Part shown: positions 21,601 to 29,266 of the stretch, piece after piece
Position numbering within the stretch: position 1 is the first letter of the stretch
How the letters are laid out: each line of letters begins with the position of its first letter
Origin: Planctomycetota bacterium
Lineage (GTDB): Bacteria; Planctomycetota; Planctomycetia; Planctomycetales; Planctomycetaceae
Length of the DNA: 64,000 nt
Direction: 5' to 3'
NCBI GenBank assembly: GCA_023417655.1
Contig: JAEZFD010000058.1
Coordinates: 75,359-139,358, forward strand
The notes under the pieces: generated by a model
Database searches by the model: none
What the model was told of the DNA's origin: nothing
The model's input: only the letters and a program-made list of their open reading frames with translations
Position numbers and translations under genes: made by a program

Positions 21601-21843
21601 CCTGATAAGACCCAGAAGGTGAATCTATCGGCACAGCAGCTTGCTCTGGCGTGGCAACATGCCTATTGCCGATTACCTTCCGAGGAAGAATTGAATCTGG
21701 CGGTTCGCTTTGTGAATCAGCAGATTCAGGAAATGACAATGGTTCCTAGAGAACTCCCGCAAGGAACAACAGTTCCGCTGCAGGCGCTGGCAAATCTGTG
21801 TCAGGTCCTCCTGACTTCGAATGAGTTTCTGTACGTCGAATAA
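18655..21843 (+). CDS. Planctomycete cytochrome c / DUF1549 / DUF1553 protein with an inserted beta-sandwich-like domain
   Basis: This 1062-residue exported protein (hydrophobic signal near residues 18-40) belongs to the PSCyt1-PSCyt2-PSD1 family abundant in planctomycetes. A single-heme segment HCLDCHG lies near residue 57 within PSCyt1 (about 45-125). DUF1549 (about 165-370) ends with CAQCHDHRYDPI, a second CxxCH near 364. Lysine/glutamate-rich helices follow, then DUF1553 from about 570 (GRRLAFAKWLTSPQNPITSR). After QSLMLMNNSFSIEQA (about 770) roughly 185 residues of apparently beta-rich sequence interrupt DUF1553; the domain resumes at LAWQHAYCRLPSEEEL. Biochemical function is unproven; roles in polysaccharide breakdown or electron transfer have been proposed for the family. 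The DUF1501 partner starts 23 bases downstream. Confidence 0.9.
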   Translation: MPVPRADRHLKFPASPVRQTLLFGAVALFLGLVSEPANAGSELTFERDIRPIFRKHCLDCHGATEEIEGNLDLRLVRFVSKGGDSGPALVPGDLQNSLLLERIRSGEMPPGEGKVSPDELKILEDWIQSGAKTARPEPETLAPGLPILPEEREWWAFRPLTRPEVPETGDERVRSPIDALLRKQMPSGLGFSPDADRRTLMLRACFDLTGLPPTTARMQEFLNDARPDAYERLIDELLASPQYGERWGRHWLDVVGYADSEGRTTSDAVRKWAYKYRDYVIKSLNAGKPFDRFLHEQLAGDELAGPVQGDLTPEQIELLTATGFLRMAADGTGSGDNTEESRNLVIADTIQIVSSSLLGLSVACAQCHDHRYDPISHTDYFALRAVFEPAFDWKKWKTPAQRQRSLATKQDREETAKIEAEAQVIVKERKAKLDEYMAAALTKELEKYEEPLREQLRVAYHTPEKERTAEQKGLLSKHPSVNLTPGNLYQYNQAAADDLKKYDERIAEVRARKPQEEFLRILTEAPGSQVPTHLFYRGDHRQPKQAVSPAALSVLCSEDQFVAFPEKDPNLPTTGRRLAFAKWLTSPQNPITSRVLVNRVWLHHFGRAIVDTPADFGRLGTAPTHPELLDWLATEFQASGWDLKQLHRTIMLSTAYRQSSEPNPQFAAIDPANRNYWRRDVIRLDAEIVRDRVLAATGKLDLSQFGPPIPVAEDKQGQTVVDQGSTRRSLYIQQRRSQPVPMLQAFDAPVMAVNCEKRPTSTVATQSLMLMNNSFSIEQAQALAQLLLKQTEKPLSEAQLAALPQILPAPGPQWKYGYGGYSKESGDPVRFTEYPHFDGKSRAWRGGAAVPDAKIGWSFLNPTGGHTGVSPDFSPIRRWIAPAAGTVKVNGTLSHASASGDGVQGQLVSNDGKLIAEWVSHNNKVTTSVAAIPVQAGDVLDFVTNCRADVNADSFGWEVSLTLTLPGDSRSVTISSTESFGGPDKTQKVNLSAQQLALAWQHAYCRLPSEEELNLAVRFVNQQIQEMTMVPRELPQGTTVPLQALANLCQVLLTSNEFLYVE

Positions 21844-21866
21844 CCTGCGGTGGCGGGAGAGCCAGA

Positions 21867-23336
21867 ATGAATCACATGCTGACACGACGACAATTGCTGG
21901 CTGACAGCGCGATGGGAATCGGCGGAGTCGCATTGGCCTTCCTGATGCATCAGGAGAAAATCCTCGGCAATCCTTCCAAGCTGCCGAAGGATACAATGCC
22001 CGTGGACCTGCGGACCCGTCAGCCGCATTTCCCTGCGCAGGCTCGTGCCATGATTTCGCTGTTTCAGCACGGTGGTCCGTCGCATATGGATCTGATGGAT
22101 CCCAAGCCGGAACTCAATCGCCTCAGCGGCACCGAATACCAAGGGGAAATCAAGTACAGCTTCGTGAATCGCGCCAGCAAAAAACTGCTGGGGAGCCCTT
22201 GGAAGTTCCAGAAGTACGGCGAATGCGGAACCGAGATCTCCGAACTGCTTCCAGCCCTCGCCGAAATCGTGGATGACGTCTGCATTATCCGATCGATGCA
22301 CACCGGGGCGAACGGTCACGAAGTCTCCATTCGTTACTTCCACGGTGGCATTCCCGGCGTGATCGGACGTCCAACATTCGGGTCATGGCTGGTGTACGGT
22401 CTGGGTTCCGAAAGTCAGAACCTCCCGGCTTACATGGTGCTGACAGATCCAGGTGGACTCCCTGTCGACGGTGTTTCCAACTGGTCGAACGGGTTTATGC
22501 CCCCGCTGTTTCAGGGAACCGTGCTTCGCCCGAAAGAACCGCGGATTCTCGACCTCGATGCGCCGCCGCATCTGAAGGGAACCCTGCAGGAGCAGAACCT
22601 CGATCTTCTTCAGACCTTGAACCGACGTCACCTTGATCGGCATCCCGGCGAGGCCGATCTTGAGGCCCGCATTGCGAGTTATGAACTGGCCGCGGCGATG
22701 CAGACAGCCGCGAGAGAAGCTCTCGATCTGTCGCAGGAGACCAAAGCGACTCAGGAAATGTATGGGATCGATCGCCCGGAGACTCGGGAATATGGTCAGC
22801 GCTGTCTGATTGCCCGGCGTCTGGTGGAAAGAGGTGTCCGCTTCGTGCAGCTGTTCCACAATGGTCAGCCTTGGGACCACCACACGAGCATCCATAAAGG
22901 GCTTCCCAACGTCTGCCGCAAGACCGACCAGCCCTGTGCGGCACTCGTCAAGGATTTGAAACAACGGGGGATGCTCGATTCGACGATCGTCCACTGGGGT
23001 GGCGAGATTGGCCGACTTCCTGTGGTTGAAGACCACGGCAAGGCAGAGCAGATCGGCCGGGATCACAATGGGCAGGGTTTCAGCATCTGGCTCGCCGGAG
23101 GCGGAATCAAAGGGGGCATGACTTATGGCGCAACTGATGAAGTCGGTCATCATGCCGTCGAAAATGTCGTAACGCCCAATGATTTTCAGGCGACGTTACT
23201 GCATCAGTTCGGGCTCAAGACTGAGGATCTGACTTATCGCTATAACGGCGTGGAGCAGCAGATCACCAACCAGCGGCCATCCAAAGTTGTCGGCGATATT
23301 CTGAAAAATCCCGTTAGGATTGCCGCGAAATCCTGA
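21867..23336 (+). CDS. DUF1501 protein, Tat-type signal
   Basis: The 489-residue protein starts with MLTRRQLLADSAMGIGGVAL, a twin-arginine-like export signal. The rest matches DUF1501, a family related in fold to the alkaline phosphatase/sulfatase superfamily. Recognisable stretches include MISLFQHGGPSHMDLMDPKP, PWKFQKYGECGTEISELLP, HHTSIHKGLP, STIVHWGGEIGRLP and the His-rich DHGKAEQIGRDHNGQGFSIWLAGGG. DUF1501 genes nearly always follow DUF1549/DUF1553 genes in planctomycetes, as here after a 23-base gap, so the two products probably act together outside the cytoplasm. The substrate is unknown. It is longer than its paralogue at 55215-56525. Confidence 0.93.
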   Translation: MNHMLTRRQLLADSAMGIGGVALAFLMHQEKILGNPSKLPKDTMPVDLRTRQPHFPAQARAMISLFQHGGPSHMDLMDPKPELNRLSGTEYQGEIKYSFVNRASKKLLGSPWKFQKYGECGTEISELLPALAEIVDDVCIIRSMHTGANGHEVSIRYFHGGIPGVIGRPTFGSWLVYGLGSESQNLPAYMVLTDPGGLPVDGVSNWSNGFMPPLFQGTVLRPKEPRILDLDAPPHLKGTLQEQNLDLLQTLNRRHLDRHPGEADLEARIASYELAAAMQTAAREALDLSQETKATQEMYGIDRPETREYGQRCLIARRLVERGVRFVQLFHNGQPWDHHTSIHKGLPNVCRKTDQPCAALVKDLKQRGMLDSTIVHWGGEIGRLPVVEDHGKAEQIGRDHNGQGFSIWLAGGGIKGGMTYGATDEVGHHAVENVVTPNDFQATLLHQFGLKTEDLTYRYNGVEQQITNQRPSKVVGDILKNPVRIAAKS

Positions 23337-23405
23337 TCCTCCCCCGGCAGCCCATCGGAAAAGTCTTCTGGATTCTTTCCTCAGCCAGAGATTTTTCGAT
23401 ACGAT

Positions 23406-24098
23406 ATGGTTCACGCCGGGTTTATTACCGCAGGAGCGAGATTGTCTCGCTCCGCCTGGGCTGCCTCGAGTGATCGGATGGGTGTGGTTACCGGAGTCGT
23501 GGCCTCTTCCGCATATCTTCGTGATCCGGACGTGCAGCTCATGCTGCGCGTGCGTGAAGGCGATCAACTTGCGTTCACGCAGCTCGTCAGCAAATACCAG
23601 GATCGGATGATCGGGATCTTCACGAACCTGTTTCGTGACAGTGCCCTCGCAGAAGATCTGACCCAGGAAGTGTTTTTGCGGGTCTACCGCGCGCGGCACA
23701 GTTACGAGGCGACGGCCAAGTTCTCGACATGGCTGTTTCAGATTGCCAATAACCTGGCCAGTAACTCGCGTCGCACCAAAGGTCGGAAAAAAGAAGTTCA
23801 GTTCGCCGGCACCACGTCGGGGTCACAGCCAATATCGCTGGGGGAACAGTTGCTCCCGGATAAATCGGCTCTGATGCCGACTCGACAAGCTGATACCGAA
23901 GAACTCCGTGAACGGGTGCTCGAAGCATTGGAGACATTGAACGAACGCCAGCGGATGGCCGTTCTTCTGCATAAGTTCGAAGAGATGAGCTATGCAGAAA
24001 TCGGAGAAGTAATGGAGCTGACTCCGCAGGCGGTGAAATCTCTTCTGGCTCGAGCGCGTGATCAATTACGGACAGTTCTTGAGGGATACGTCACTTAA
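23406..24098 (+). CDS. ECF-type RNA polymerase sigma factor
   Basis: The 230-residue frame contains both sigma domains of an ECF (group 4) sigma factor. Region 2 shows FTQLVSKYQDRMIGIFTNLF and EDLTQEVFLRVYRARHSYE, continuing with FSTWLFQIANNLASNSRR for promoter melting. Region 4 shows LETLNERQRMAVLLHKFEEMSYAEIGEVMELTPQAVKSLLARARDQLR, the helix-turn-helix reading the -35 element. The real start may be ATG 23478 (MGVVTG); the first 24 residues lack family similarity. About 160 bases downstream lies a short membrane protein with the layout of an anti-sigma factor, then an exported protein overlapping it. The preceding DUF1501 gene ends 69 bases upstream, so readthrough is possible. Confidence 0.92.
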   Translation: MVHAGFITAGARLSRSAWAASSDRMGVVTGVVASSAYLRDPDVQLMLRVREGDQLAFTQLVSKYQDRMIGIFTNLFRDSALAEDLTQEVFLRVYRARHSYEATAKFSTWLFQIANNLASNSRRTKGRKKEVQFAGTTSGSQPISLGEQLLPDKSALMPTRQADTEELRERVLEALETLNERQRMAVLLHKFEEMSYAEIGEVMELTPQAVKSLLARARDQLRTVLEGYVT

Positions 24099-24259
24099 GC
24101 CCTGCAGAGCCAGGAAAAGAATCCTGTCTGCGGTGATGGGGTGAACGATACTGAAATAAGCGAAGCTGGCATCAAACGAAATGAGCAGGAGTCCCCTGGA
24201 CTTCAGTGAGATCAAACAGATTAACTGATGCCACAGGCTCCGTAGTGGACCAGACTCCG

Positions 24260-24769
24260 ATGGCAAAGTTAACGCGACTAAACAGTGAAGATCGCGAGAA
24301 TCTGGCCGCCTATCTCGATGGCGAGCTGGATGATGACACAACGCGCCGCATCGAGGCTGTGCTCACCGCGAGTGAAGTTGCTCGCAATGATGTGGATCTC
24401 CTCGCTCGCACCTATGACATGCTGGATCTGCTTCCGCGTCCAAAGGCGAGCAGTGACTTCACACAGAAAACCGTTGCAACGGCCAAGCTCGAAGGTTATC
24501 GCAAACCGCTGACACAGCAGCCATGGTTCCGCAATCTACGGCAGGTCGGGATCTTTGCTGCTTATGGGGGAGCGATGCTGTTGTGCGGAGTGCTGGGATA
24601 TGCCGCAACCAATCAATGGATCCCGCAGCAGGATGATCTGTTGTTGCAGCAGTTGCCGCTCATTCAGAATCTCGATGCCTATCTCGAAGCAGGGGACATT
24701 GAATTCGTCAGAGACCTCGCCGCCCAGAAGCAGCTGCTCAATGATATTCAGCGGAGTACGTCTCGATGA
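24260..24769 (+). CDS. Probable anti-sigma factor, single membrane helix
   Basis: Starting at ATG 24260 the protein has 169 residues. The N-terminal cytosolic part contains NLAAYLDGELDDDTTRRIEAVL, the helix typical of anti-sigma domains that clamp ECF sigma factors. The His-x3-Cys-x2-Cys zinc motif of the ZAS class is absent. One membrane helix lies near residues 97-117 (VGIFAAYGGAMLLCGVLGYAA) and about 50 residues lie outside, ending in a helical segment. Position between an ECF sigma gene and an exported protein supports the role. The next gene starts within its stop codon (ATGA, 24766-24769). Function is inferred from position and the short motif. Confidence 0.78.
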   Translation: MAKLTRLNSEDRENLAAYLDGELDDDTTRRIEAVLTASEVARNDVDLLARTYDMLDLLPRPKASSDFTQKTVATAKLEGYRKPLTQQPWFRNLRQVGIFAAYGGAMLLCGVLGYAATNQWIPQQDDLLLQQLPLIQNLDAYLEAGDIEFVRDLAAQKQLLNDIQRSTSR

Positions 24770-25992
24770 CTCCGCGTACGGTCAGACTGATCCTGCTCGG
24801 ACTGTTCCTGCTCGCTCTGGCGGCAACTCCGTTCCTGGGGCAGGGGGGAGAACGGCATTCCGTCATGGCTCATAATGCAGCCGTGATCCGCAATCTGTCC
24901 GTCTCTCAGCGAGATCGATTGAATCAGAACTTCGAGGACTACCAGAAGCTCACTCCCGCAGAGCGAGAGCAGGTCAATCACTTTCATACGCAGATGGAAC
25001 AGGACCGCCAGATGCATGGCGGACATCTGACACACGTGTTGAACGTGTACATGAACTGGGTGAAGACACTGAGCCCTCATCAACGGGACCAGCTGACGCG
25101 AGCAGAGAATCCGCAGGCCCGACTGGCGCTCGTTCGGGAACTCCTCTCCCGTCAGCGTGAAGAAATCGCACGACGGACGATGCCCACCTTCGGTCCCGAT
25201 GGCGATCGCGGCACCGAGATGGCACCGTTTCTGGACGACAAAGTGCGAGTTGCCATTTTTCAGGAACTCGAGAAGTTGGCGGCAAATCGTCTGACAGAAT
25301 CGCAGATGGAAGAGGTCACCAGCCTGCAGGGCATTCGCCGGGAACTGAAGTTGCTTCAATTGCTGAAAGATGCCGCAAAGCCGGCTCCGGCAGCATTGAT
25401 CGATCAACCTCCTGTCGAATTCGCTGAAATCGCCAGCCGGTTCTCGCAGTTCACCGAGAATCAGCGTTTACGTGATTTCGTGGTGAATGACATCAGGCCA
25501 CCCGGGCCGATGGGACCCCGCCGGGAGTCGAGCGAAGGCCGTCGACTGGCCATTTTGCTCATGCAGTCGATGTCAATTGAGCTGATTAAGCAGCAGCAGG
25601 CAGCCGAGCACAATGTCGATGACCAGAAGCTCCGTGAGTTCCTCGAAACACTCCCTATTGAGGAGCAGATGGAACTCCTCAGTCTGGATGCAGCTGACTT
25701 TCACGTTGATCTGAAAAAGCAGTATCTCGAAAGTCACGCCGATCTGCCGCGGATGAGTCAGATCAGTGAGTTGTTCACAGGGCGTCCGTTCTGGCGACGC
25801 AGGTTTGGAGATGACCGCATGGGCGGCGGCCGTCCTCCGCGACGAGGCGAGGGGCAGGGGCCAGAGCGAGGGGAAGAAATGGGGCCGGGACCCGGTCGTC
25901 CTCCGGGACCTCCCCGCGGTCCGGAAGAAGGTCCTCCACGCCAGCCGCCTCCACCGTTTGGCGCTCCCCCATTTGGCGTTCCACCCCCTTGA
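24766..25992 (+). CDS. Exported helical protein, Pro/Gly-rich C-terminus, linked to ECF sigma module
   Basis: The 408-residue product starts with a signal peptide or anchor (LILLGLFLLALAATPFLGQG). The middle (about residues 40-330) is largely helical, with repeated segments like LSVSQRDRLNQNFEDYQKLTPAEREQVNHF and LSPHQRDQLTRAENPQARLALVRELL, reminiscent of the DUF3106-like repeats of short exported helical proteins. The last 60 residues are Gly, Pro and Arg-rich (RRGEGQGPERGEEMGPG, PPPFGAPPFGVPPP), probably disordered. It overlaps the anti-sigma gene by ATGA, so the two are made together; it may be the external sensor or effector of that anti-sigma factor. That role is a guess from context. 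I do not recognise an enzyme motif. Confidence 0.75.
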   Translation: MTPRTVRLILLGLFLLALAATPFLGQGGERHSVMAHNAAVIRNLSVSQRDRLNQNFEDYQKLTPAEREQVNHFHTQMEQDRQMHGGHLTHVLNVYMNWVKTLSPHQRDQLTRAENPQARLALVRELLSRQREEIARRTMPTFGPDGDRGTEMAPFLDDKVRVAIFQELEKLAANRLTESQMEEVTSLQGIRRELKLLQLLKDAAKPAPAALIDQPPVEFAEIASRFSQFTENQRLRDFVVNDIRPPGPMGPRRESSEGRRLAILLMQSMSIELIKQQQAAEHNVDDQKLREFLETLPIEEQMELLSLDAADFHVDLKKQYLESHADLPRMSQISELFTGRPFWRRRFGDDRMGGGRPPRRGEGQGPERGEEMGPGPGRPPGPPRGPEEGPPRQPPPPFGAPPFGVPPP

Positions 25993-26034
25993 ACGCAGTC
26001 CTGATCATTTGAAGAAGTGAGCGAAAGCGACGGC

Positions 26035-26709
26035 ATGTCGATTTTGAGTGTCAGCGGCCTCAGCAAGGCCTATTCTTCCCCCAGCGGAAATCTGGAGATT
26101 CTGCGCGCTGTTGATCTTCAGTTTGAGCCCGGTGATTCCGTCGCGATCCTTGGGCCGTCCGGTTCAGGGAAAAGTACGCTTCTCTCAATTCTCGGATTGC
26201 TGGAATCCCCCACCGCTGGAACCGTTGAACTGGGTGGAGTGACTCCGCATCAGCTGGCACCTGCCGAGCAGGCCAACTTTCGGGGAGAGCATGTTGGCTT
26301 TATCTTTCAGGATCACCATCTGCTGCCCCAGTGTACCGTGCTGGAGAACGTGCTGATCCCGACGATGGCTCGACCTGCCCGTTCTTCCGATGCCGTTGCC
26401 CGAGCGAGGGTGTTGCTCGAACGTGTCGGCCTGAAGGATCGCCTGCATCATCGTCCGGCCCAGTTGTCCGGGGGAGAACGACAGCGCGTCGCCGTCTGTC
26501 GGGCACTGATTAATCAGCCGGACCTGCTGTTGGCTGACGAACCGACTGGAAATCTCGATCGTCAGACCGCCGAAACCGTTGGCTCGCTGCTGTTGGAACT
26601 CGCTCAGGAACAACAGTCGATCTTGCTCTGCGTAACGCATAGCCAGGATCTGGCCGCACGTTTTCAGCGACGACTCGCCCTGAATAATGGTCAGTTAGAG
26701 GCAGCCTGA
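26035..26709 (+). CDS. lolD: LolD-type ABC transporter ATPase
   Basis: I use ATG 26035, preceded by GAAGAAGTGAG; an in-frame GTG at 26017 would add six residues. The 224-residue ATPase has Walker A GPSGSGKST, Q-loop FIFQDHHLLPQ, signature LSGGERQRVAV, Walker B LLLADEPTGNLD and the H-loop VTHSQD. It is closest in character to the MacB/LolD/FtsE group, which pairs with FtsX-like permeases in lipoprotein release or export. No LolC/LolE-type permease is adjacent: the preceding gene is the Pro-rich exported protein and the next is rpsB. The gene name is therefore a family-level assignment. Confidence 0.85.
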   Translation: MSILSVSGLSKAYSSPSGNLEILRAVDLQFEPGDSVAILGPSGSGKSTLLSILGLLESPTAGTVELGGVTPHQLAPAEQANFRGEHVGFIFQDHHLLPQCTVLENVLIPTMARPARSSDAVARARVLLERVGLKDRLHHRPAQLSGGERQRVAVCRALINQPDLLLADEPTGNLDRQTAETVGSLLLELAQEQQSILLCVTHSQDLAARFQRRLALNNGQLEAA

Positions 26710-26741
26710 TCCGGTCGGCCGGCTGCACATCTTTCCCGGAT

Positions 26742-26771
26742 TTGACGTTTCCCGGAGAGACTCACTACACT
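26742..26771 (+). promoter_or_regulatory. Candidate promoter of rpsB
   Basis: TTGACG at 26742-26747 and TACACT at 26766-26771 are separated by 18 bases, a good sigma-70-type match, and lie about 150 bases before the rpsB start. It is close to the end of the ABC ATPase gene, so rpsB is probably an independent unit. Confidence 0.5.
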
Positions 26772-26924
26772 GCTCCCCTTTCCCCGAACGAGCGACGCAG
26801 CTTGTCGGCCTGAGAGATCTCAGGTTGCGGGGCCCGATTCCCTCGGATCTGCCGGTGAATCGCGGAAATAATAGCGCCGAAACCCTTATCGGGATTCGGT
26901 TTAACGAATCAGAAAGACAGTTCA
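26772..26924 (+). promoter_or_regulatory. Structured leader of rpsB mRNA
   Basis: The untranslated leader holds a 6-bp hairpin CCTGAG/CTCAGG (26809-26824) and a second hairpin CCGAA-A-CCC/GGG-A-TTCGG (26877-26899) ending 25 bases before the start codon. Ribosomal protein S2 autoregulates through its own leader in other bacteria; I cannot show that these hairpins are homologous to the known S2 leaders. Confidence 0.4.
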
Positions 26925-27668
26925 ATGTCGGAAATCGTCGTCAAAGACATTCTCGAAGCCGGTGTCCACTTCGGTCACAAGACCAGCAAGTGGAACCCGA
27001 AGATGCGTCCCTACATCTATGGGAAGCGCAACAATATTCACATCATCGACCTCAAGGAAACCATCCGGGGTCTGGTGCGGGCTCAGAAGTACCTGTACAA
27101 GGTTTCTGCTCAGAACAGCCTGATTCTCTTCGTCGGAACCAAGCGGCAGGCCGTCGACACTGTTCGCCAGGCTGCTGAAGCCTGCGGAATGCCATACTGC
27201 ACCGAACGCTGGCTCGGTGGAACGCTGACCAACTTCCGGACGATTCGTTCACGCCTGAAGCGTCTCGAAGAGCTGGAAAATCTGGAAAGCAGCGGCACGC
27301 TGGCCACCTTCTCCAAGAAGCAGCAGTCACGTCTGCGTCGCGAACTCGACAAGATTCGCCGCAACTTGGGCGGTATCAAGGAAATGAACCGTCTTCCAGA
27401 AGCCATCGTGATCGTCGATCCGAGCAAGGAAAAGAACTGTATTCACGAAGCGAAGCTGCTGGGAATTACCACTGTCGCTTTGATCGATACTGATTCCGAT
27501 CCAGACACCGTCGACCTGCCAATTCCAGGTAACGACGACAGCATCCGCTCCATCCGGATCATCCTGAACTACCTGTCCCAGTCGATCGCACAGGGTCGGG
27601 CAACTCTTCCACAGAAGACGGAACAGCCGGCCCAGGACGAGCCAAAGGCCGTTGGCCGCATCGGCTAA
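26925..27668 (+). CDS. rpsB: 30S ribosomal protein S2
   Basis: The 247-residue protein is full-length S2: ILEAGVHFGHKTSKWNPKMRPYIYG near the start, NIHIIDLKET, FVGTKRQA, RWLGGTLTNF, the coiled coil around residues 100-150 (SRLKRLEELENLESSGTLATF) and LPEAIVIVDPSKEKNCIHEA. It binds the platform-head junction of the 30S subunit and is needed for S1 binding. In most bacteria tsf (elongation factor Ts) follows directly. Here an intrinsic terminator follows instead (27689-27720) and then a PQQ-repeat gene, so the usual rpsB-tsf pair is absent from this locus. Confidence 0.98.
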   Translation: MSEIVVKDILEAGVHFGHKTSKWNPKMRPYIYGKRNNIHIIDLKETIRGLVRAQKYLYKVSAQNSLILFVGTKRQAVDTVRQAAEACGMPYCTERWLGGTLTNFRTIRSRLKRLEELENLESSGTLATFSKKQQSRLRRELDKIRRNLGGIKEMNRLPEAIVIVDPSKEKNCIHEAKLLGITTVALIDTDSDPDTVDLPIPGNDDSIRSIRIILNYLSQSIAQGRATLPQKTEQPAQDEPKAVGRIG

Positions 27669-27688
27669 TGAATCTGGTTTGAGAATTC

Positions 27689-27720
27689 GAAAACACCCCG
27701 GTTTGGCCGGGGTGTTTTTG
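27689..27720 (+). terminator. Intrinsic terminator of rpsB
   Basis: Perfect stem ACACCCCGG/CCGGGGTGT with loop TTTGG-type bases and a following run of five T, beginning about 20 bases after the rpsB stop. Confidence 0.9.
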
Positions 27721-27839
27721 TATGCGCTGCTGGACTTTTTTGAGACTGTCCCTGTGCATCCGGGATCGGGGCTTTTCAGGTGCGGAACTCATCGGCATAA
27801 TGAGATGGTTCCGCCTCCCACCGATGACAAGGTCTCACC

Positions 27840-29171
27840 ATGGGTTTGCCTGCTCGCGTTCACTCCACTTCGCTCCCCGTTTCTACACTGTCGAACAGAC
27901 GTCTGATGAGCTGGATGGCGTTTCTTGCCACGCTCTCCGTTTTCGTCTTCGGGGTTGCTTCTCTCGGGAGAGCAGAGAATTGGACGAATTGGCGCGGGCC
28001 GAATCTCAACGGAACAGTGAAGCCCGGCCACTATCCCACTGTTTGGGATGAGAAGAAGAACATCGCCTGGTCCGCCCCGTTGCCGGGCCGTTCAGGTTCG
28101 ACTCCAATCGTGTTCGGTGACAAGATCGTGCTGACCGTCCCGATCGACGGCAAGAACGGCGTGATTGCGTTTGACCGATCCGGCAAGAAGCTTTGGCAGA
28201 CCCTGCTCGGCGATGAACGTCCTGGCAAGCACAAGAAGGCCAGCGGAGCCAACCCCTCGCCGGTCACCGACGGCAAGCTGGTTTATGTCTACTTTAAGAG
28301 TGGTGACTTCGCTGCTCTCGATTGGGACGGCAAAATCGTCTGGCATCAGAATCTGCAAAAGGAGATCGCCGAAGACACTCTGTGGTGGGATCTGGGAACC
28401 TCGCCGGTTTTGACCGAGAAACATATCGTTGTGGCTGTGATGCAGACCGGTCCGTCATATCTGGCCGCCTTTGAGCCAGCGACCGGCAAAATGGTCTGGA
28501 AAGTTGATCGCATCCTGGATGCTCCCGAAGAATCCGCTCAGAGCTATACCACGCCGCTCGTGACTCGATACAAGGGGCAGGAGCAGATTATCGTCCTCGG
28601 CGCCGATCACGTGACATGCCATGACGCGAAGAACGGGAAAGAACTGTGGCGCGTCGGCACACTGAACCCCGATCGCGAACGGTACTTCCGATCCATCGCT
28701 TCACCGGTGGTGACAGGTGATATTGTCATCGCTCCGTATGCCCGAGGAAAAACACTGACCGCTATCCGCATGGGTGGGACCGGAGATGTGACCAAGAGTC
28801 ATGTTCTGTGGACGAAAGAAATTGGCTCAGATGTCCCGACTCCAGTGGCCCTGAACGGCAAGGTCTATGTTGCTGGTGATAAAGGTGTCGTTACCTGTCT
28901 GAATGCGGAAACTGGTGAAGAACACTGGTCCGAGACTTTGGAGAAGAACCGCAACGCCTTTAGCGCCTCACCTGTCATGGCCGGAAATCTTCTCTACTTT
29001 GTGCGTGAAGACAGCAAGGCTTTCGTCATCGATGTGGAAAGCAAGAAGGTGACAGCCGACAACATCTTCGTTGGTAAGGATGAATCGACCTATTCGACTC
29101 CCGTCCTGATCGATAATAAGATCTACCTCCGTACGACTGATGCCCTGTACTGCATTGACGCTGCGGAGTAG
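27840..29171 (+). CDS. Exported PQQ-type beta-propeller protein
   Basis: The 443-residue protein has a signal peptide (SWMAFLATLSVFVFGVASLGRAENW). ATG 27906 (MSWMAF) is an alternative start that leaves a more usual signal length. The mature part opens with NWTNWRGPNLNGTV, typical of planctomycete PQQ-like (PF13360) outer-membrane or periplasmic propellers, and carries repeated blades such as GKKLWQTLLGDE, GKMVWKVDR, GKELWRVGT and GEEHWSETL. The residues that bind PQQ in quinoprotein dehydrogenases are not evident, so a non-enzymatic scaffold or a BamB-like role is as likely as enzyme activity. It is a single gene ended by a strong terminator. Confidence 0.88.
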   Translation: MGLPARVHSTSLPVSTLSNRRLMSWMAFLATLSVFVFGVASLGRAENWTNWRGPNLNGTVKPGHYPTVWDEKKNIAWSAPLPGRSGSTPIVFGDKIVLTVPIDGKNGVIAFDRSGKKLWQTLLGDERPGKHKKASGANPSPVTDGKLVYVYFKSGDFAALDWDGKIVWHQNLQKEIAEDTLWWDLGTSPVLTEKHIVVAVMQTGPSYLAAFEPATGKMVWKVDRILDAPEESAQSYTTPLVTRYKGQEQIIVLGADHVTCHDAKNGKELWRVGTLNPDRERYFRSIASPVVTGDIVIAPYARGKTLTAIRMGGTGDVTKSHVLWTKEIGSDVPTPVALNGKVYVAGDKGVVTCLNAETGEEHWSETLEKNRNAFSASPVMAGNLLYFVREDSKAFVIDVESKKVTADNIFVGKDESTYSTPVLIDNKIYLRTTDALYCIDAAE

Positions 29172-29195
29172 TTGTTCCAACTACTTGATCAATTG

Positions 29196-29239
29196 AGACA
29201 GGCCGCCTGTTGCAAACGCAGCAGGCGGCCTGTCTTTTT
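29196..29239 (+). terminator. Intrinsic terminator after PQQ-repeat gene
   Basis: Long stem AGACAGGCCGCCTG/CAGGCGGCCTGTCT with an 11-base loop and a T-run, 24 bases after the stop codon and just before the end of the opposing AHSA1 gene. Confidence 0.9.
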
Positions 29240-29266
29240 GAGTTCCGATCGAACTATTCTTCAGGT

